Source: Undibacterium sp. YM2
GTDB taxonomy: Bacteria; Pseudomonadota; Gammaproteobacteria; Burkholderiales; Burkholderiaceae_D
Direction: 5' to 3'
DNA length: 64,000 nucleotides
NCBI RefSeq assembly: GCF_009937975.1
Contig: NZ_AP018441.1
Span: forward strand, 124,001-188,000
The translations under genes and the position numbers were made by a program. Within the stretch, counting starts at the first letter, position 1, and every line of letters begins with the position of its first letter. This document shows positions 1-9,100 of the stretch, in pieces. The notes below the pieces were generated by a model that had not been told where the DNA came from, ran no database searches, and worked only from the letters and a program-made list of their open reading frames with translations.

Positions 1-50
1 TTGAGCATGAGTGGCAAATGGCTGGGCACCAGCAACCTGGTGGCGCAATA

Positions 51-1133
51 ATGGATGGGCTGGTGTATTGGAACAAGATCAAAAAACCAGTCTTCACAGG
101 CTGGTTTCTGTTCTGGCTATTGATGGTGGCGGTAGCCGTGCAAGATCACCTCAAAGGTGGCGGCAAACATATCTGGGAACCCATCTTCTGGGAAAGCTCT
201 TCTGCCCTCGTCGGCACACTGCTGCTCTTGCTGCAAAGGCGCAAGCTGACTGACAGGCATTTATTGCAGACGCCAGCCAGATGGTTCTGGCAGCAAATCC
301 TGCCTCTGCCTTTGTTCAGCACTGTATTTGTGGTGCTGGTATATAGCCTGCGTCACTCGGTATATGCCTTGCTGGGACTCAGCTATCAGCATGATGGCTG
401 GATCAAGGTGTATTTTTATGAGTGCAGCAAGATATTCATGTTCTTTGGCATGTTTTATGTCGTGATTTTTGGCTTGCAAGCCTATGCTTCTTTGCTCGAA
501 GAAAAAGAGAATGCAGAAAAATCCCAGGCGCTGTTACGTGATGCACAATTGCACAGGCTGACGCAACAGATGCAACCGCATTTCCTGTTCAATGTACTCA
601 ACACCATTTCATCACTGATGTACACCGATGTCAAACTGGCTGACACTGCTCTGAGCGAGATCGCCGCACTCTTGCGCGCCAGCATGGACCTGGGCCAGCA
701 CAGCGAAACCAGCCTCGCAGATGAATTGAAGCTGCTGCAAGCCTATGCAAAACTCATGAGTCTGCGCTTTATCGACAGGGTAGAGATCAACTGGGACATT
801 GCTGACGATGTACTAAGCAGTAAAGTACCGGTCATGAGCCTGCAAACCATACTGGAAAACAGTTTCAAGCATACCGTGGAAAAACGCAGCCAACTTACTC
901 ACATCAAGATCACGGCATATAAAGAGGCAGCGCAAGTCATCTTACGCATTGAGGATGATGCAGGGCATTTGCAGGATAGTGTACAAAGCTCGGGCGTAGG
1001 TATCAGCAATTTACGCCAGCGTCTGCAAGTCCTGTATCAGGATAAAGCCAGCTTACAATTGACCGATCTGAGGCCATCTGGCGTCATGACCGAGCTGCGC
1101 CTGCCCATTGATACCGGAGGCATGGCAACATGA
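51..1133 (+). CDS. LytS/YehU-type sensor histidine kinase
   Basis: Membrane sensor kinase of the His_kinase (LytS/AlgZ/YehU) family that phosphorylates the response regulator encoded next to it. From this start the N-terminal half has about four hydrophobic segments (near residues 15-31, 50-61, 85-101 and 128-145). The phospho-acceptor motif QPHFLFN places the histidine near residue 177. The N-box LQTILENSFKH is near 265-275 and a short G-box SGVGISNLRQRL lies near the end. The ATG at 51 was chosen because GGTGG precedes it by 7 bases; an in-frame ATG at 18 is possible, and the frame stays open to the window edge. The stop overlaps the next start as ATGA, so the two genes are translationally coupled. 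The signal sensed is unknown. Confidence 0.85.
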   Translation: MDGLVYWNKIKKPVFTGWFLFWLLMVAVAVQDHLKGGGKHIWEPIFWESSSALVGTLLLLLQRRKLTDRHLLQTPARWFWQQILPLPLFSTVFVVLVYSLRHSVYALLGLSYQHDGWIKVYFYECSKIFMFFGMFYVVIFGLQAYASLLEEKENAEKSQALLRDAQLHRLTQQMQPHFLFNVLNTISSLMYTDVKLADTALSEIAALLRASMDLGQHSETSLADELKLLQAYAKLMSLRFIDRVEINWDIADDVLSSKVPVMSLQTILENSFKHTVEKRSQLTHIKITAYKEAAQVILRIEDDAGHLQDSVQSSGVGISNLRQRLQVLYQDKASLQLTDLRPSGVMTELRLPIDTGGMAT

Positions 1134-1828
1134 AAATTCTCATCGTTGATGACGAAGCTTATGCCAGGGACAAGCTCAGACGCCTGGTAGCCGAACATGT
1201 GGCAGATGCCGTCGTATCAGAAGCCAGGGATGGCAGGGAAGCACTGGAGTGCATACAAAAACAGCAGCCCGACCTGGTTTTCCTCGACATACAAATGCCG
1301 GAGATGGATGGTATTACCGTCGCCAGTCAACTGGCAGCACCTGTGCCACTGATCGTTTTTGTCACTGCTTATGATCAGTTTGCCCTTCAGGCTTTTGATG
1401 CGAATGCGATAGATTACCTGCTCAAACCCTATGATGAGGCGAGGTTCCTGCGCGCCCTGCAAAGAGTGAGTGAGCGCAGGAGCAGCGCAAGGAAAATACA
1501 GTCAGAACAACATTTGCTCCTGAATGAAAAAGGCCGCGTCACTGTCATTAAACTGGCCGACATCATACGACTGGAAGCTGCTGATAATTATGTGATGATC
1601 TTTACCAGCCAACAGCAGCACATGATGCGCCAGACCTTATCGGGTTTGCAGGACAGGCTGGGGCAGGGCTTTGTGCGTTGCCACCGTAGCCATATCGTCA
1701 GGCTGGACCAGATTACCCAGGTCTTGCCAGCCCAAAAGGGCGATGCTGAACTGCTGCTGCAAGATGGCCTGCGCCTGCCATGCAGCCGTCAGCACAGGGA
1801 TGAGGTCGTACAGGCACTTGCCAGCTAA
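1130..1828 (+). CDS. LytTR-family response regulator
   Basis: Two-component response regulator of the LytR/AlgR class, partner of the kinase just upstream (4-base overlap). The N-terminal receiver domain (about residues 1-120) has the acidic pair VDDE at the start, the phospho-acceptor Asp53 in FLDIQMPEMDG, and the later conserved T and K in VTAYD and LLKPYD. The C-terminal LytTR DNA-binding domain (about 130-228) contains the typical LEAADNYV strand and RCHRSHIV segment. LytTR proteins usually bind direct repeats upstream of a few exported-protein or membrane-protein genes. The acyltransferase gene immediately downstream is a natural candidate target, but no repeat pair was identified. Confidence 0.92.
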   Translation: MKILIVDDEAYARDKLRRLVAEHVADAVVSEARDGREALECIQKQQPDLVFLDIQMPEMDGITVASQLAAPVPLIVFVTAYDQFALQAFDANAIDYLLKPYDEARFLRALQRVSERRSSARKIQSEQHLLLNEKGRVTVIKLADIIRLEAADNYVMIFTSQQQHMMRQTLSGLQDRLGQGFVRCHRSHIVRLDQITQVLPAQKGDAELLLQDGLRLPCSRQHRDEVVQALAS

Positions 1829-1948
1829 GTCCTGGTTGAGATTTCCATTTCACCCCTGCTCACATCCAGTCCGCCACATTTTTCTGGTATGAATTTGATC
1901 ACGCTTTTAGTATCGCGTCTGTGTTCATCAATGACCAGAAAAAGAGCC

Positions 1949-3148
1949 ATGTCAAATTCAAGCATAGCAATGCCAGGTTTGCCGTCCCAGCGTTTATATT
2001 TTCTCGACTGGGTCAGGATCATCGCTTTCTTCCTGCTGATTCTGTATCACGTAGGCATGTACTATGTAGAGTGGGGCTGGCATGTCAAAAGTCCGCATGC
2101 CAGCAGCGCGATACAGCCGTTGATGATGTTGACCAATCCCTGGCGTTTGAGCCTGCTGTTTTTCATTTCTGGTGTGGCATCTGCCTTCATGCTGGAAAAA
2201 ATCGCTACTGGCAAATTCCTGCACAGCCGCAGCCTGCGTCTTTTGCTGCCGCTGATCTTTGGCATGTTCGTCGTGGTGCCGCCACAAGCTTATTTCGAAG
2301 TGGTGGAGAAACTGGCCTATGCCGGCAGTTATGGCGAATTCATGCAGCTCTATGTGCATCACTATCGCGGTTTCAAGATAGAAGGCAAGGTATTGGACCT
2401 GCCAACCTGGAATCACCTGTGGTTCGTCACTTATTTGTGGGTATATAGCGTGTTGCTGTGGTTCTGGCTGGCTTTCAAACCTGCATGGTTCCAGGCTGCC
2501 CGCAACTGCTTGCAAAAGCAGATGAAGGGCTGGCGCATTCTGGTTTTGCCTGTTGCTTACCTGGCGCTGGTGCGCATGGGTTTGTTCAGTTCTTACCCGC
2601 CGAATAATGGCCTGGTGGCCGACTGGTATAACCATGCCTGCTATTTGTTTATCTTTACATTCGGTGCCCTGATTGCCAATTCCCAGGCATTCTGGCAAGA
2701 GCTTGCCAGCATGCGCTGGCTGGCACTCAGAATCGCTGCATGTGGCTGGCTGTTCCTGATCATCTATTTCAGCTTTGAGTATGACGCAACACCGAAGTGG
2801 TTCATCATGCTACAGCGCGGCGTGTGGGTATGCATGGCCTGGTCAGCGATTGTTGCAGCCTGCGGTTATGCGAAGCAGTACCTGAACTTTGACAGCCCGG
2901 CAAGGCGCTATCTGACGCAGGCAGTGTTTCCTGTGTATATCCTGCATCAGACTTATATCGTCATCATGGCGCATGGCATGAAACCGCTGGCCTTGCCTGC
3001 CCTACCAGAAGGCATCTTGCTGGTGGCGCTGACAGCAACGACCTGCTTCCTCAGTTACGAGATCATACGCCGGGTGTTTTTCCTGCGCCCACTGTTCGGA
3101 CTTGATCATGGTTTGGCTTACAGGCCAAGAGCACTGAGCCCGGGATGA
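1949..3148 (+). CDS. acyltransferase 3 family membrane protein
   Basis: Polytopic inner-membrane acyltransferase of the acyltransferase-3 (OpgC/OafA-like) family, which transfers acyl groups to sugars or glucans on the periplasmic side. The opening [20 protein letters not shown] is typical: a charged residue, an aromatic stretch and the conserved His at the end of the first helix. About ten hydrophobic helices follow over roughly 399 residues. I chose the ATG at 1949, preceded by AAAAGAG, over upstream in-frame ATGs at 1889 and 1931, because those would add a non-hydrophobic extension. The substrate is unknown. The 3' end overlaps the convergent DUF1348 gene by about 31 bases. Confidence 0.83.
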   Translation: MSNSSIAMPGLPSQRLYFLDWVRIIAFFLLILYHVGMYYVEWGWHVKSPHASSAIQPLMMLTNPWRLSLLFFISGVASAFMLEKIATGKFLHSRSLRLLLPLIFGMFVVVPPQAYFEVVEKLAYAGSYGEFMQLYVHHYRGFKIEGKVLDLPTWNHLWFVTYLWVYSVLLWFWLAFKPAWFQAARNCLQKQMKGWRILVLPVAYLALVRMGLFSSYPPNNGLVADWYNHACYLFIFTFGALIANSQAFWQELASMRWLALRIAACGWLFLIIYFSFEYDATPKWFIMLQRGVWVCMAWSAIVAACGYAKQYLNFDSPARRYLTQAVFPVYILHQTYIVIMAHGMKPLALPALPEGILLVALTATTCFLSYEIIRRVFFLRPLFGLDHGLAYRPRALSPG

Positions 3149-3606
3149 TCATCTGGCCTCTTGCCCTGGGGCCAGTGGAATAAACGCTGATCTGCGCTGA
3201 TGCGCAGATCATTGATGCTGGCAAAACGTTTATGCATGAGGCCATTCTCAGCAAATTCCCAGTTCTCGTTGCCATAAGAACGCGTCCAGTTGCCTTCATG
3301 GTCGCAACTCTCATAGGCAAAGCGTACGGCGATGCGGTTCTCGCTGAATGCCCATAATTCCTTGATCAGGCGGTATTCACGTTCTGCTGCCCATTTGCGC
3401 TGTAAAAATTCCCTGACTTGCTCGCGCCCCTGCGGGAATTCATGGCGGTTGCGCCAGACCGTATCCACCGTATAAGCCAGCACCACCTTGTCCGGGTCGC
3501 GGGTATTCCAGCCATCTTCTGCCATACGTACTTTTTGTATTGCCGTCTCCAATGTGAAGGGGGGTAAGGGTGGGCGTGCAATTTCTAATGACTTATCCAT
3601 TTTCAT
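3118..3606 (-). CDS. DUF1348 / NTF2-like protein
   Basis: Small soluble protein of 162 residues resembling DUF1348, a branch of the NTF2/SnoaL-like fold. The pattern [14 protein letters not shown] near residue 33, followed by [11 protein letters not shown] and a [14 protein letters not shown] block, is characteristic. Members have no firmly assigned reaction; the fold forms a cone-shaped hydrophobic pocket. It is divergent from the LysR regulator at 3732 across a 125-base gap holding a strong palindrome, so it is the likely target of that regulator. Its C-terminus runs into the 3' end of the convergent acyltransferase gene. Confidence 0.85.
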   Translation of the reverse strand: MKMDKSLEIARPPLPPFTLETAIQKVRMAEDGWNTRDPDKVVLAYTVDTVWRNRHEFPQGREQVREFLQRKWAAEREYRLIKELWAFSENRIAVRFAYESCDHEGNWTRSYGNENWEFAENGLMHKRFASINDLRISADQRLFHWPQGKRPDDHPGLSALGL

Positions 3607-3685
3607 TCGTCCTTAAGTAAATATCGTGAGTTGAGTTATGAATACTCAAATTTACGCAATATCGTTTGTCTGAAGAATAGCCATG

Positions 3686-3708
3686 ATTTACAATTAATTA
3701 TTGTAAAT
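3686..3708. promoter_or_regulatory. palindromic LysR-type operator candidate
   Basis: A 23-base inverted repeat with 9-base arms, ATTTACAAT and ATTGTAAAT, separated by TAATT. It lies between the divergent DUF1348 and LysR genes, 24 bases before the LysR start. Within it, T-N11-A geometry, the usual LysR recognition pattern, is present. Reading it as the autoregulatory and activation site of the adjacent LysR protein is inference. Confidence 0.55.
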
Positions 3709-3731
3709 AACGGAATAATCGCCGGAGTGCC

Positions 3732-4631
3732 ATGGACAAGCTGCATCTGATGACCGTATTTGTAGCCGTTGCCGAAGAAGAGGGCTTTGCCGCTGCAGCC
3801 CGTCGTCTGGCCATGTCGCCGCCTGCAGTGACCCGCGCTATCGCAGCGCTGGAGGCCAGACTGGGCGTCAAGCTGCTCAATCGCAGCACCCGCTTTGTCA
3901 GGGTCACAGAAGCCGGTCAGCGTTATCTGGAAGATGCCCGCCGCATCATTGCCGATGTCGAGGCTGCCGATGAAGCCACGGCAGGTATCAATGCCGAACC
4001 ACGTGGTCATCTGGCAGTTACTGCCCCCGTCATGTTTGGCAAAATGTTTGTCATGCCTGGCATCGTCGAATATTTGCAGCGCTATCCCGCGATGGATGTG
4101 TCTGCGCTTTTCCTCGACCGTGTCGTTAATTTGCTGGAAGAGGGCATTGACGTCGGCGTGCGCATAGGTGAATTGCCAGATTCCAGCATGAAGGCAATAC
4201 GGGTAGGGCAGATACGCCGTATATTGTGCGCCTCGCCCGCTTATCTGCAAGCGCATGGTACGCCAGCCAGTCCGCATGACTTAAGCGGGCATAGCATTAT
4301 TGCCGCCACCGGCGTCACCCCCATGGTCGAATGGCGCTTTACCCATGCAGGCCAGAATATGGCGATCAAGGTCAAGCCACGCCTCACGGTCAGCAGCAAT
4401 GATGCGGCCATAGAAGCCAGCCTCGCAGGCCTGGGCATCAGCCGCTTGCTGTCCTACCAGGTGGATAGGTATTTTGATGGTGGGCAATTATGCCGCGTCA
4501 TGCAGGCATACGAGACTGCGCCATTGCCCGTGCATGTGGTACACAGGGAAGGCCGCTATGCAAATGCCAAAGTGAGAAGTTTTGTCGATCTCATCGTCGC
4601 ACAGTTGCGTGCAGCCATGGTGCAGCATTGA
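3732..4631 (+). CDS. LysR-family transcriptional regulator
   Basis: DNA-binding regulator of 299 residues. The N-terminal winged helix-turn-helix is clear in GFAAAARRLAMSPPAVTRAI (about residues 17-36), followed by the linker helix LEARLGVKLLNRSTR. The rest forms a periplasmic-binding-protein-like effector domain ending near residue 295. The sequence belongs to the large group resembling AaeR/DsdC-like regulators that often sit beside small enzymes. Given the divergent arrangement it most likely controls the DUF1348 gene at 3118-3606. The effector is unknown. Confidence 0.92.
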   Translation: MDKLHLMTVFVAVAEEEGFAAAARRLAMSPPAVTRAIAALEARLGVKLLNRSTRFVRVTEAGQRYLEDARRIIADVEAADEATAGINAEPRGHLAVTAPVMFGKMFVMPGIVEYLQRYPAMDVSALFLDRVVNLLEEGIDVGVRIGELPDSSMKAIRVGQIRRILCASPAYLQAHGTPASPHDLSGHSIIAATGVTPMVEWRFTHAGQNMAIKVKPRLTVSSNDAAIEASLAGLGISRLLSYQVDRYFDGGQLCRVMQAYETAPLPVHVVHREGRYANAKVRSFVDLIVAQLRAAMVQH

Positions 4632-4745
4632 ATTCCTGGGTGAGAGATGTGATGAAAACCAGCAGGTGTGCTTACCCTGTTGTTTTTCATATTGACAATA
4701 TGTTGACACTGGAAAACCCAGGGTGTTATATTTTGCCTGGATTTA

Positions 4746-4759
4746 TGGGAACGTTTCCA
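4746..4759. promoter_or_regulatory. LacI-type operator, ABC sugar operon
   Basis: The sequence TGGGAACGTTTCCA is an inverted repeat with a central CG and a single mismatched pair, typical of GalR/LacI-family operators. It lies about 150 bases before the binding-protein gene at 4911. Three related sites occur at 10326, 10717 and 12363, all near genes for beta-glucoside use, and a LacI-family repressor is encoded at 9101. The 279-base gap from 4632 to 4910 holds nothing else I can name. Confidence 0.7.
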
Positions 4760-4910
4760 ATTGTATTCAGCCGATGTGACTGGGCATGATGAGATGCGGG
4801 AATTTCCATGTATGCAGTAACAGGTATAACGAGAAAAAAGCAGAAGAAAGCAGAAAAATTGCAGACCACGATCTGCCATCTGCACCCGTGGAAACTTAGG
4901 CGGAGACAAA

Positions 4911-6161
4911 ATGTATAAAACCAATAAACCGGTGCTTGCCCTGCTACTCGGTGGCCTTGGCGGCCTGGTAGCCGCGAGCATGTCTGCACATGCCGCAGGT
5001 CCCAAGGCTGAAGTCATGCACTGGTGGACATCCGGTGGTGAATCGGCGGCTGTCGCCAAATTTGCCGAAGCTTATCGTGCCGCTGGCGGTGTCTGGACAG
5101 ATACTGCTATCGCCGGTGGTGACCAGGCGCGTTCCGTTGCCATCAACCGCATGGTCGGTGGCAACCCGCCCACTGCGGCGCAATTCAATATTTCCAGGCA
5201 ATTCCAGGATGTCGTCGAGCAAGACATGCTCAATAATGTCGATGATGTCGCTGCCAAAGAGAACTGGGACAAGACCCTGCCTGAGCCCATACGCAATGTC
5301 CTCAAGATCAAGGGGCATTACTATGCCGTACCGGTGAATATCCACATGCCAGCCTGGATATGGTATTCAAAATCCGCATTCAAAAAAGCCGGCATAGACA
5401 AAGAACCAGCCACACCAGATGAACTGTTTGCTGCTCTCGATAAACTCAAGGCAGCCGGCCTGATACCGCTGGCGCATGGTGGTCAGGCCTGGCAAGAGAC
5501 TATCGTCTTCATGGCCATGCTGGCCAATGTAGGTGGCAAGGACCTCTACCTGAGTGTCATGCGTGACCGTAACGTCACTGCCATGAATTCAGAAGCCTTT
5601 CGCAAGGTGTTGCTGAGCTTCAAGCGCTTGCGCTCTTACATTGACACAGCATCACCTGGCCGTAACTGGAATGACAGCACAGCCTTGCTCATCAAAGGCG
5701 CAGCGGGCATGCAAATCATGGGTGACTGGGCTTTGGGTGAATTTGTCGCGGCCAAACAAGTCGCTGGCCGCGAATATGGTTGCATGCCAGGCCTGGGACC
5801 AAAAGCACCTTATCTGATACAGGGCGATGCTTTTGTTTTTCCAAAAACCAGCAATCCAGAAACCATCAAGGCGCAAAAGCTGCTGGCCAGCATTGTGGTG
5901 GCACCTGGCCCGCAACTGGAATTCAATAAGCTCAAGGGTTCCATCCCAGTACGCAATGATCTTGATGTGACACAGTTGAACCTTTGTGCGCAGACCGGAC
6001 TGGAAATCATGAAGGACAAAAGCCGCAATGCAGGCATAGGTGAGATTTACCTGACGCCAGACCAGAATGGTGCCCTGACCGATGTGCTGACAGCTTACTG
6101 GAATACCAATATGGCTGTAGAAAAAGCACAAAAGAATATCATCGCTGCATTGAAAAATTAA
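4911..6161 (+). CDS. sugar ABC transporter substrate-binding protein
   Basis: Periplasmic carbohydrate-binding protein of ABC solute-binding family 1 (CUT1 type), 416 residues. A signal peptide with a positively charged start and Leu/Gly/Ala core ends at SAHAAG, with cleavage near residue 28. The mature start EVMHWWTSGGESAAV resembles the glucose/mannose binding protein GtsA type. The ATG follows GGAG by 6 bases. It heads an operon with two permeases (6199, 7098) and an ATPase (7978) and is preceded by a LacI-type operator at 4746. The genes downstream suggest glucose or beta-linked gluco-oligosaccharides as ligand; this is inference. Confidence 0.9.
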   Translation: MYKTNKPVLALLLGGLGGLVAASMSAHAAGPKAEVMHWWTSGGESAAVAKFAEAYRAAGGVWTDTAIAGGDQARSVAINRMVGGNPPTAAQFNISRQFQDVVEQDMLNNVDDVAAKENWDKTLPEPIRNVLKIKGHYYAVPVNIHMPAWIWYSKSAFKKAGIDKEPATPDELFAALDKLKAAGLIPLAHGGQAWQETIVFMAMLANVGGKDLYLSVMRDRNVTAMNSEAFRKVLLSFKRLRSYIDTASPGRNWNDSTALLIKGAAGMQIMGDWALGEFVAAKQVAGREYGCMPGLGPKAPYLIQGDAFVFPKTSNPETIKAQKLLASIVVAPGPQLEFNKLKGSIPVRNDLDVTQLNLCAQTGLEIMKDKSRNAGIGEIYLTPDQNGALTDVLTAYWNTNMAVEKAQKNIIAALKN

Positions 6162-6198
6162 GTAGCATATTAATACCCCACCAAGCGCCATCTCGCCC

Positions 6199-7101
6199 AT
6201 GTCAACCAACCAGCCCAGCGCCAGATTCAAAGGCAAGCTGCATACCAAACTCATACCTCAAGCTGCCTTGCTGCCTATGAGCCTGACGGTGGTATTCGGC
6301 TACTTGGCAACCTTATTGTGGACATTGAAGATTTCATTAAGCAGCTCACGCACTCTGCCCGTCAATAACTTTGTCGGCCTCAGCCAGTATGAGCGTCTGT
6401 TCGACAATGAGCGCTGGCTGTTGTCGCTGAATAACCTGGCCATCTATGGTGTGCTGTTCATCCTGGCTTGCGTCATCATCGGCTTTTTGCTCGCTGTCTT
6501 TATAGACCAGAATGTCACGGGCGAGGGCGTGCTGCGTACCATCTTCCTTTATCCCTATGCCATGTCATTCGTCGCCACCGGCCTGGTGTGGCAGTGGATG
6601 CTGACGCCTGGTGTGGGGATACAAGAAGGCATACGACAATTGGGGTTCAAGGATTTTCAGTTTGACTGGATAGTTGATCAGGACATGGTCATTTATACCG
6701 TTGTCATTGCCACCGTGTGGCAGGCATCGGGTCTGGTCATGGCGATGCTGTTGGCAGGATTGCGCGGCATAGATCAGGACATCTGGAAGGCTGCCCGCAT
6801 GGATGGCATACCCACCTGGCGGGTATACCTGTCCATCATCATCCCCATGCTGGCTCCCAGTTTTGCCACCGTATTCCTGTTGCTGGCAACGGCTGTCGTC
6901 AAACTGTTTGATGCGGTCGAAGCCATGACCCAGGGTGGCCCAGGCACTGCCAGTGAAGTACCGGCAAAATTCATCATGGATCACTTGTTTGGCCGCGCCA
7001 ACCTGTCACTTGCATCTGCCGGCGCCATCATGATGCTGCTGCCCGTCCTGGCACTATTGATACCCTACGCCTATGCCAGAGCGCGCAAGGGCAAAACATG
7101 A
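6199..7101 (+). CDS. sugar ABC transporter permease (MalF-like)
   Basis: Inner-membrane permease of a CUT1-type importer, 300 residues with about six transmembrane helices. The cytoplasmic EAA-type loop that contacts the ATPase is seen near residue 195 as DIWKAARMDGIPTWRVYLSI. It lies 37 bases after the binding-protein gene, and its stop overlaps the start of the second permease as ATGA. No good ribosome binding site precedes the ATG, so translation may depend on the upstream gene. It pairs with the protein encoded at 7098 to form the heterodimeric channel. Confidence 0.9.
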   Translation: MSTNQPSARFKGKLHTKLIPQAALLPMSLTVVFGYLATLLWTLKISLSSSRTLPVNNFVGLSQYERLFDNERWLLSLNNLAIYGVLFILACVIIGFLLAVFIDQNVTGEGVLRTIFLYPYAMSFVATGLVWQWMLTPGVGIQEGIRQLGFKDFQFDWIVDQDMVIYTVVIATVWQASGLVMAMLLAGLRGIDQDIWKAARMDGIPTWRVYLSIIIPMLAPSFATVFLLLATAVVKLFDAVEAMTQGGPGTASEVPAKFIMDHLFGRANLSLASAGAIMMLLPVLALLIPYAYARARKGKT

Positions 7102-7967
7102 GGACAAACACAAAGCGCACATGGACGCCAGCACGCATAGGCATCTATGCCTTTTTGCTGACTGCTGCGGCATTCTTTTTGCTGCCGCTGTATATCATGC
7201 TGGTGACCTCTTTCAAATCGATGGAAGAAATCCGCCTGGGTAATATCTTTGCCTTGCCCATGCACATGACGTTAGAACCATGGCGGCAGGCGTGGAGCAC
7301 GGCCTGTACAGGCGTGGCCTGTGAAGGTATCAGTAGCGGCTTCTGGAACTCAGTGGCGATCACTTTGCCCAGTACCGTGCTGGCGATTTTTCTGGGTGCG
7401 CTGAATGGTTACGCATTGTCATTCTGGCGGCCGCGTGGCTCACAACTCCTGTTTGGTATTTTGCTGGCGGGTGCTTTCATTCCTGTGCAAGTCATGATGT
7501 TCCCGCTGGTGCGGGTGCTGGCGGCGCTGAATATGTTCAGCACCCTGCCTGGCATCGTCCTGGTGCATGTGATCTTTGGCATGCCCATCATGACCCTGCT
7601 GTTCCGCAATTATTATCTAGGCATACCGCAAGAACTGTTTCATGCCGCACGCATAGACGGCGGCGGATTTTTCCGCATCTTTGTGCAATTGATGCTGCCC
7701 ATTTCCCTGCCCATGATAGTCGTGGCCGCCATCATGCAAGTCACCGGAGTATGGAACGATTACATCCTCGGCCTGGTATTTGCGGGGCGTGAACATTTGC
7801 CGATGACAGCACAATTGAATAACGTCATCAATACGACGACCGGTACCAGGATGTATAACGTCAATATGGCAGCAACCATATTGACGGCCTTGCTGCCGCT
7901 GGCTATTTATTTTATTTCAGGCCGCTGGTTTGTGCGTGGCATTGCCGCTGGTGCGGTGAAAGGTTAA
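7098..7967 (+). CDS. sugar ABC transporter permease (MalG-like)
   Basis: Second permease of the importer, 289 residues with six predicted helices. The EAA-type loop is ELFHAARIDGGGFFRIFVQL near residues 178-197, matching the MalG branch. The segment between helices 1 and 2 has two cysteines in TACTGVACEG, which is unusual for the family and might form a periplasmic disulfide. Its start overlaps the preceding permease stop by four bases, indicating translational coupling. The ATPase gene follows 10 bases after its stop. Confidence 0.9.
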   Translation: MRTNTKRTWTPARIGIYAFLLTAAAFFLLPLYIMLVTSFKSMEEIRLGNIFALPMHMTLEPWRQAWSTACTGVACEGISSGFWNSVAITLPSTVLAIFLGALNGYALSFWRPRGSQLLFGILLAGAFIPVQVMMFPLVRVLAALNMFSTLPGIVLVHVIFGMPIMTLLFRNYYLGIPQELFHAARIDGGGFFRIFVQLMLPISLPMIVVAAIMQVTGVWNDYILGLVFAGREHLPMTAQLNNVINTTTGTRMYNVNMAATILTALLPLAIYFISGRWFVRGIAAGAVKG

Positions 7968-7977
7968 GGACGGGTGC

Positions 7978-9039
7978 ATGGCATATGTAAGTCTCAAGAA
8001 TTTGGGGATACAGCTGGGTGGACAAAAGATCATCGATCAATTGGATCTGGATGTGGAGGAGGGCGAGTTCCTGGTTTTGCTAGGGCCATCCGGCTGTGGC
8101 AAATCGACCTTGCTGCACAGCATAGCTGGTCTCATTGATATCGCGGCAGGCAGCATAGAAATCGCAGGCAAGGATGTCAGTTATGCCGAACCCAGTGACA
8201 GGCAGATAGGCATGGTATTTCAGTCTTATGCACTCTACCCGACCATGACGGTGGAAAAAAACATGTCTTTCGGCTTGCGCATCAATGGTGTTGCCAAACC
8301 AGAAGTACAGGCCCGCATCACCAGAGTGGCAGAGATGCTGCAATTGCAACCCCTGCTACAGCGCAGGCCCGCGCAATTGTCTGGCGGGCAAAGGCAGAGG
8401 GTAGCAATAGGCCGTGCCCTGGTCAGGGAAGCCAGGGTGTTTTTGTTTGATGAGCCACTATCAAATCTGGATGCCAAGTTACGTACAGAATTGCGCCGTG
8501 AACTCAAGTTGCTGCACCAGAATCTCGGTTCTACCATGTTGTATGTGACACACGATCAGGTAGAAGCCATGACCCTGGCCAGCCGTATCGTCGTCATGCG
8601 GGCTGGCAAGATACAGCAACTGGGCACGCCGTCTGAAGTATATGAGCGACCGGCCAACCTGTTTGTGGCAGGTTTTTTAGGTGCGCCAGCCATGAACTTT
8701 ATTGCGGGCAAGCTCAATGAAGAGAAGCAGTTTGGTCATGAAATGATCAAGCTGGATTTATCGGCTTATGCGTCTCAGGCAACATCGTCAGTGCAGGATG
8801 TGATTTTGGGTATCAGGCCAGAATATATGCAGGTGCAGACAGATGGTGCGTACAGCGGTGAGCTCAGTCTATTGGAACCCATGGGCAATCATCAACTCTT
8901 ATGGTTGACTATGGGTAAGCAGCAGTTGTGTTTGCTGGACCATGAAAACCGGCAGTTCAAGCTGGGCGAGACGGTACGCTTTGACATACACACCGACAGG
9001 GTTTCCCTGTTTGATGCAAAAACAGAGTCACGTTTATGA
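7978..9039 (+). CDS. sugar ABC transporter ATP-binding protein (UgpC/MsmK type)
   Basis: Cytoplasmic ATPase that energises the importer, 353 residues. Walker A is GPSGCGKST (about residues 36-44), the signature is LSGGQRQR, Walker B is VFLFDEPLSNLD, and the switch His lies in YVTHDQ. A C-terminal TOBE-type regulatory region of about 110 residues follows, as in MalK, UgpC and MsmK. MalK-like ATPases can serve several CUT1 importers, but here the gene is in the same operon as its own permeases. AAGGA precedes the ATG. The repressor gene starts 61 bases downstream. Confidence 0.93.
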   Translation: MAYVSLKNLGIQLGGQKIIDQLDLDVEEGEFLVLLGPSGCGKSTLLHSIAGLIDIAAGSIEIAGKDVSYAEPSDRQIGMVFQSYALYPTMTVEKNMSFGLRINGVAKPEVQARITRVAEMLQLQPLLQRRPAQLSGGQRQRVAIGRALVREARVFLFDEPLSNLDAKLRTELRRELKLLHQNLGSTMLYVTHDQVEAMTLASRIVVMRAGKIQQLGTPSEVYERPANLFVAGFLGAPAMNFIAGKLNEEKQFGHEMIKLDLSAYASQATSSVQDVILGIRPEYMQVQTDGAYSGELSLLEPMGNHQLLWLTMGKQQLCLLDHENRQFKLGETVRFDIHTDRVSLFDAKTESRL

Positions 9040-9100
9040 TTGAAGAAGATAATTTACGGTAGCCGTTGTAAAAATTTTATATACTGGCCGGATCATCAAC

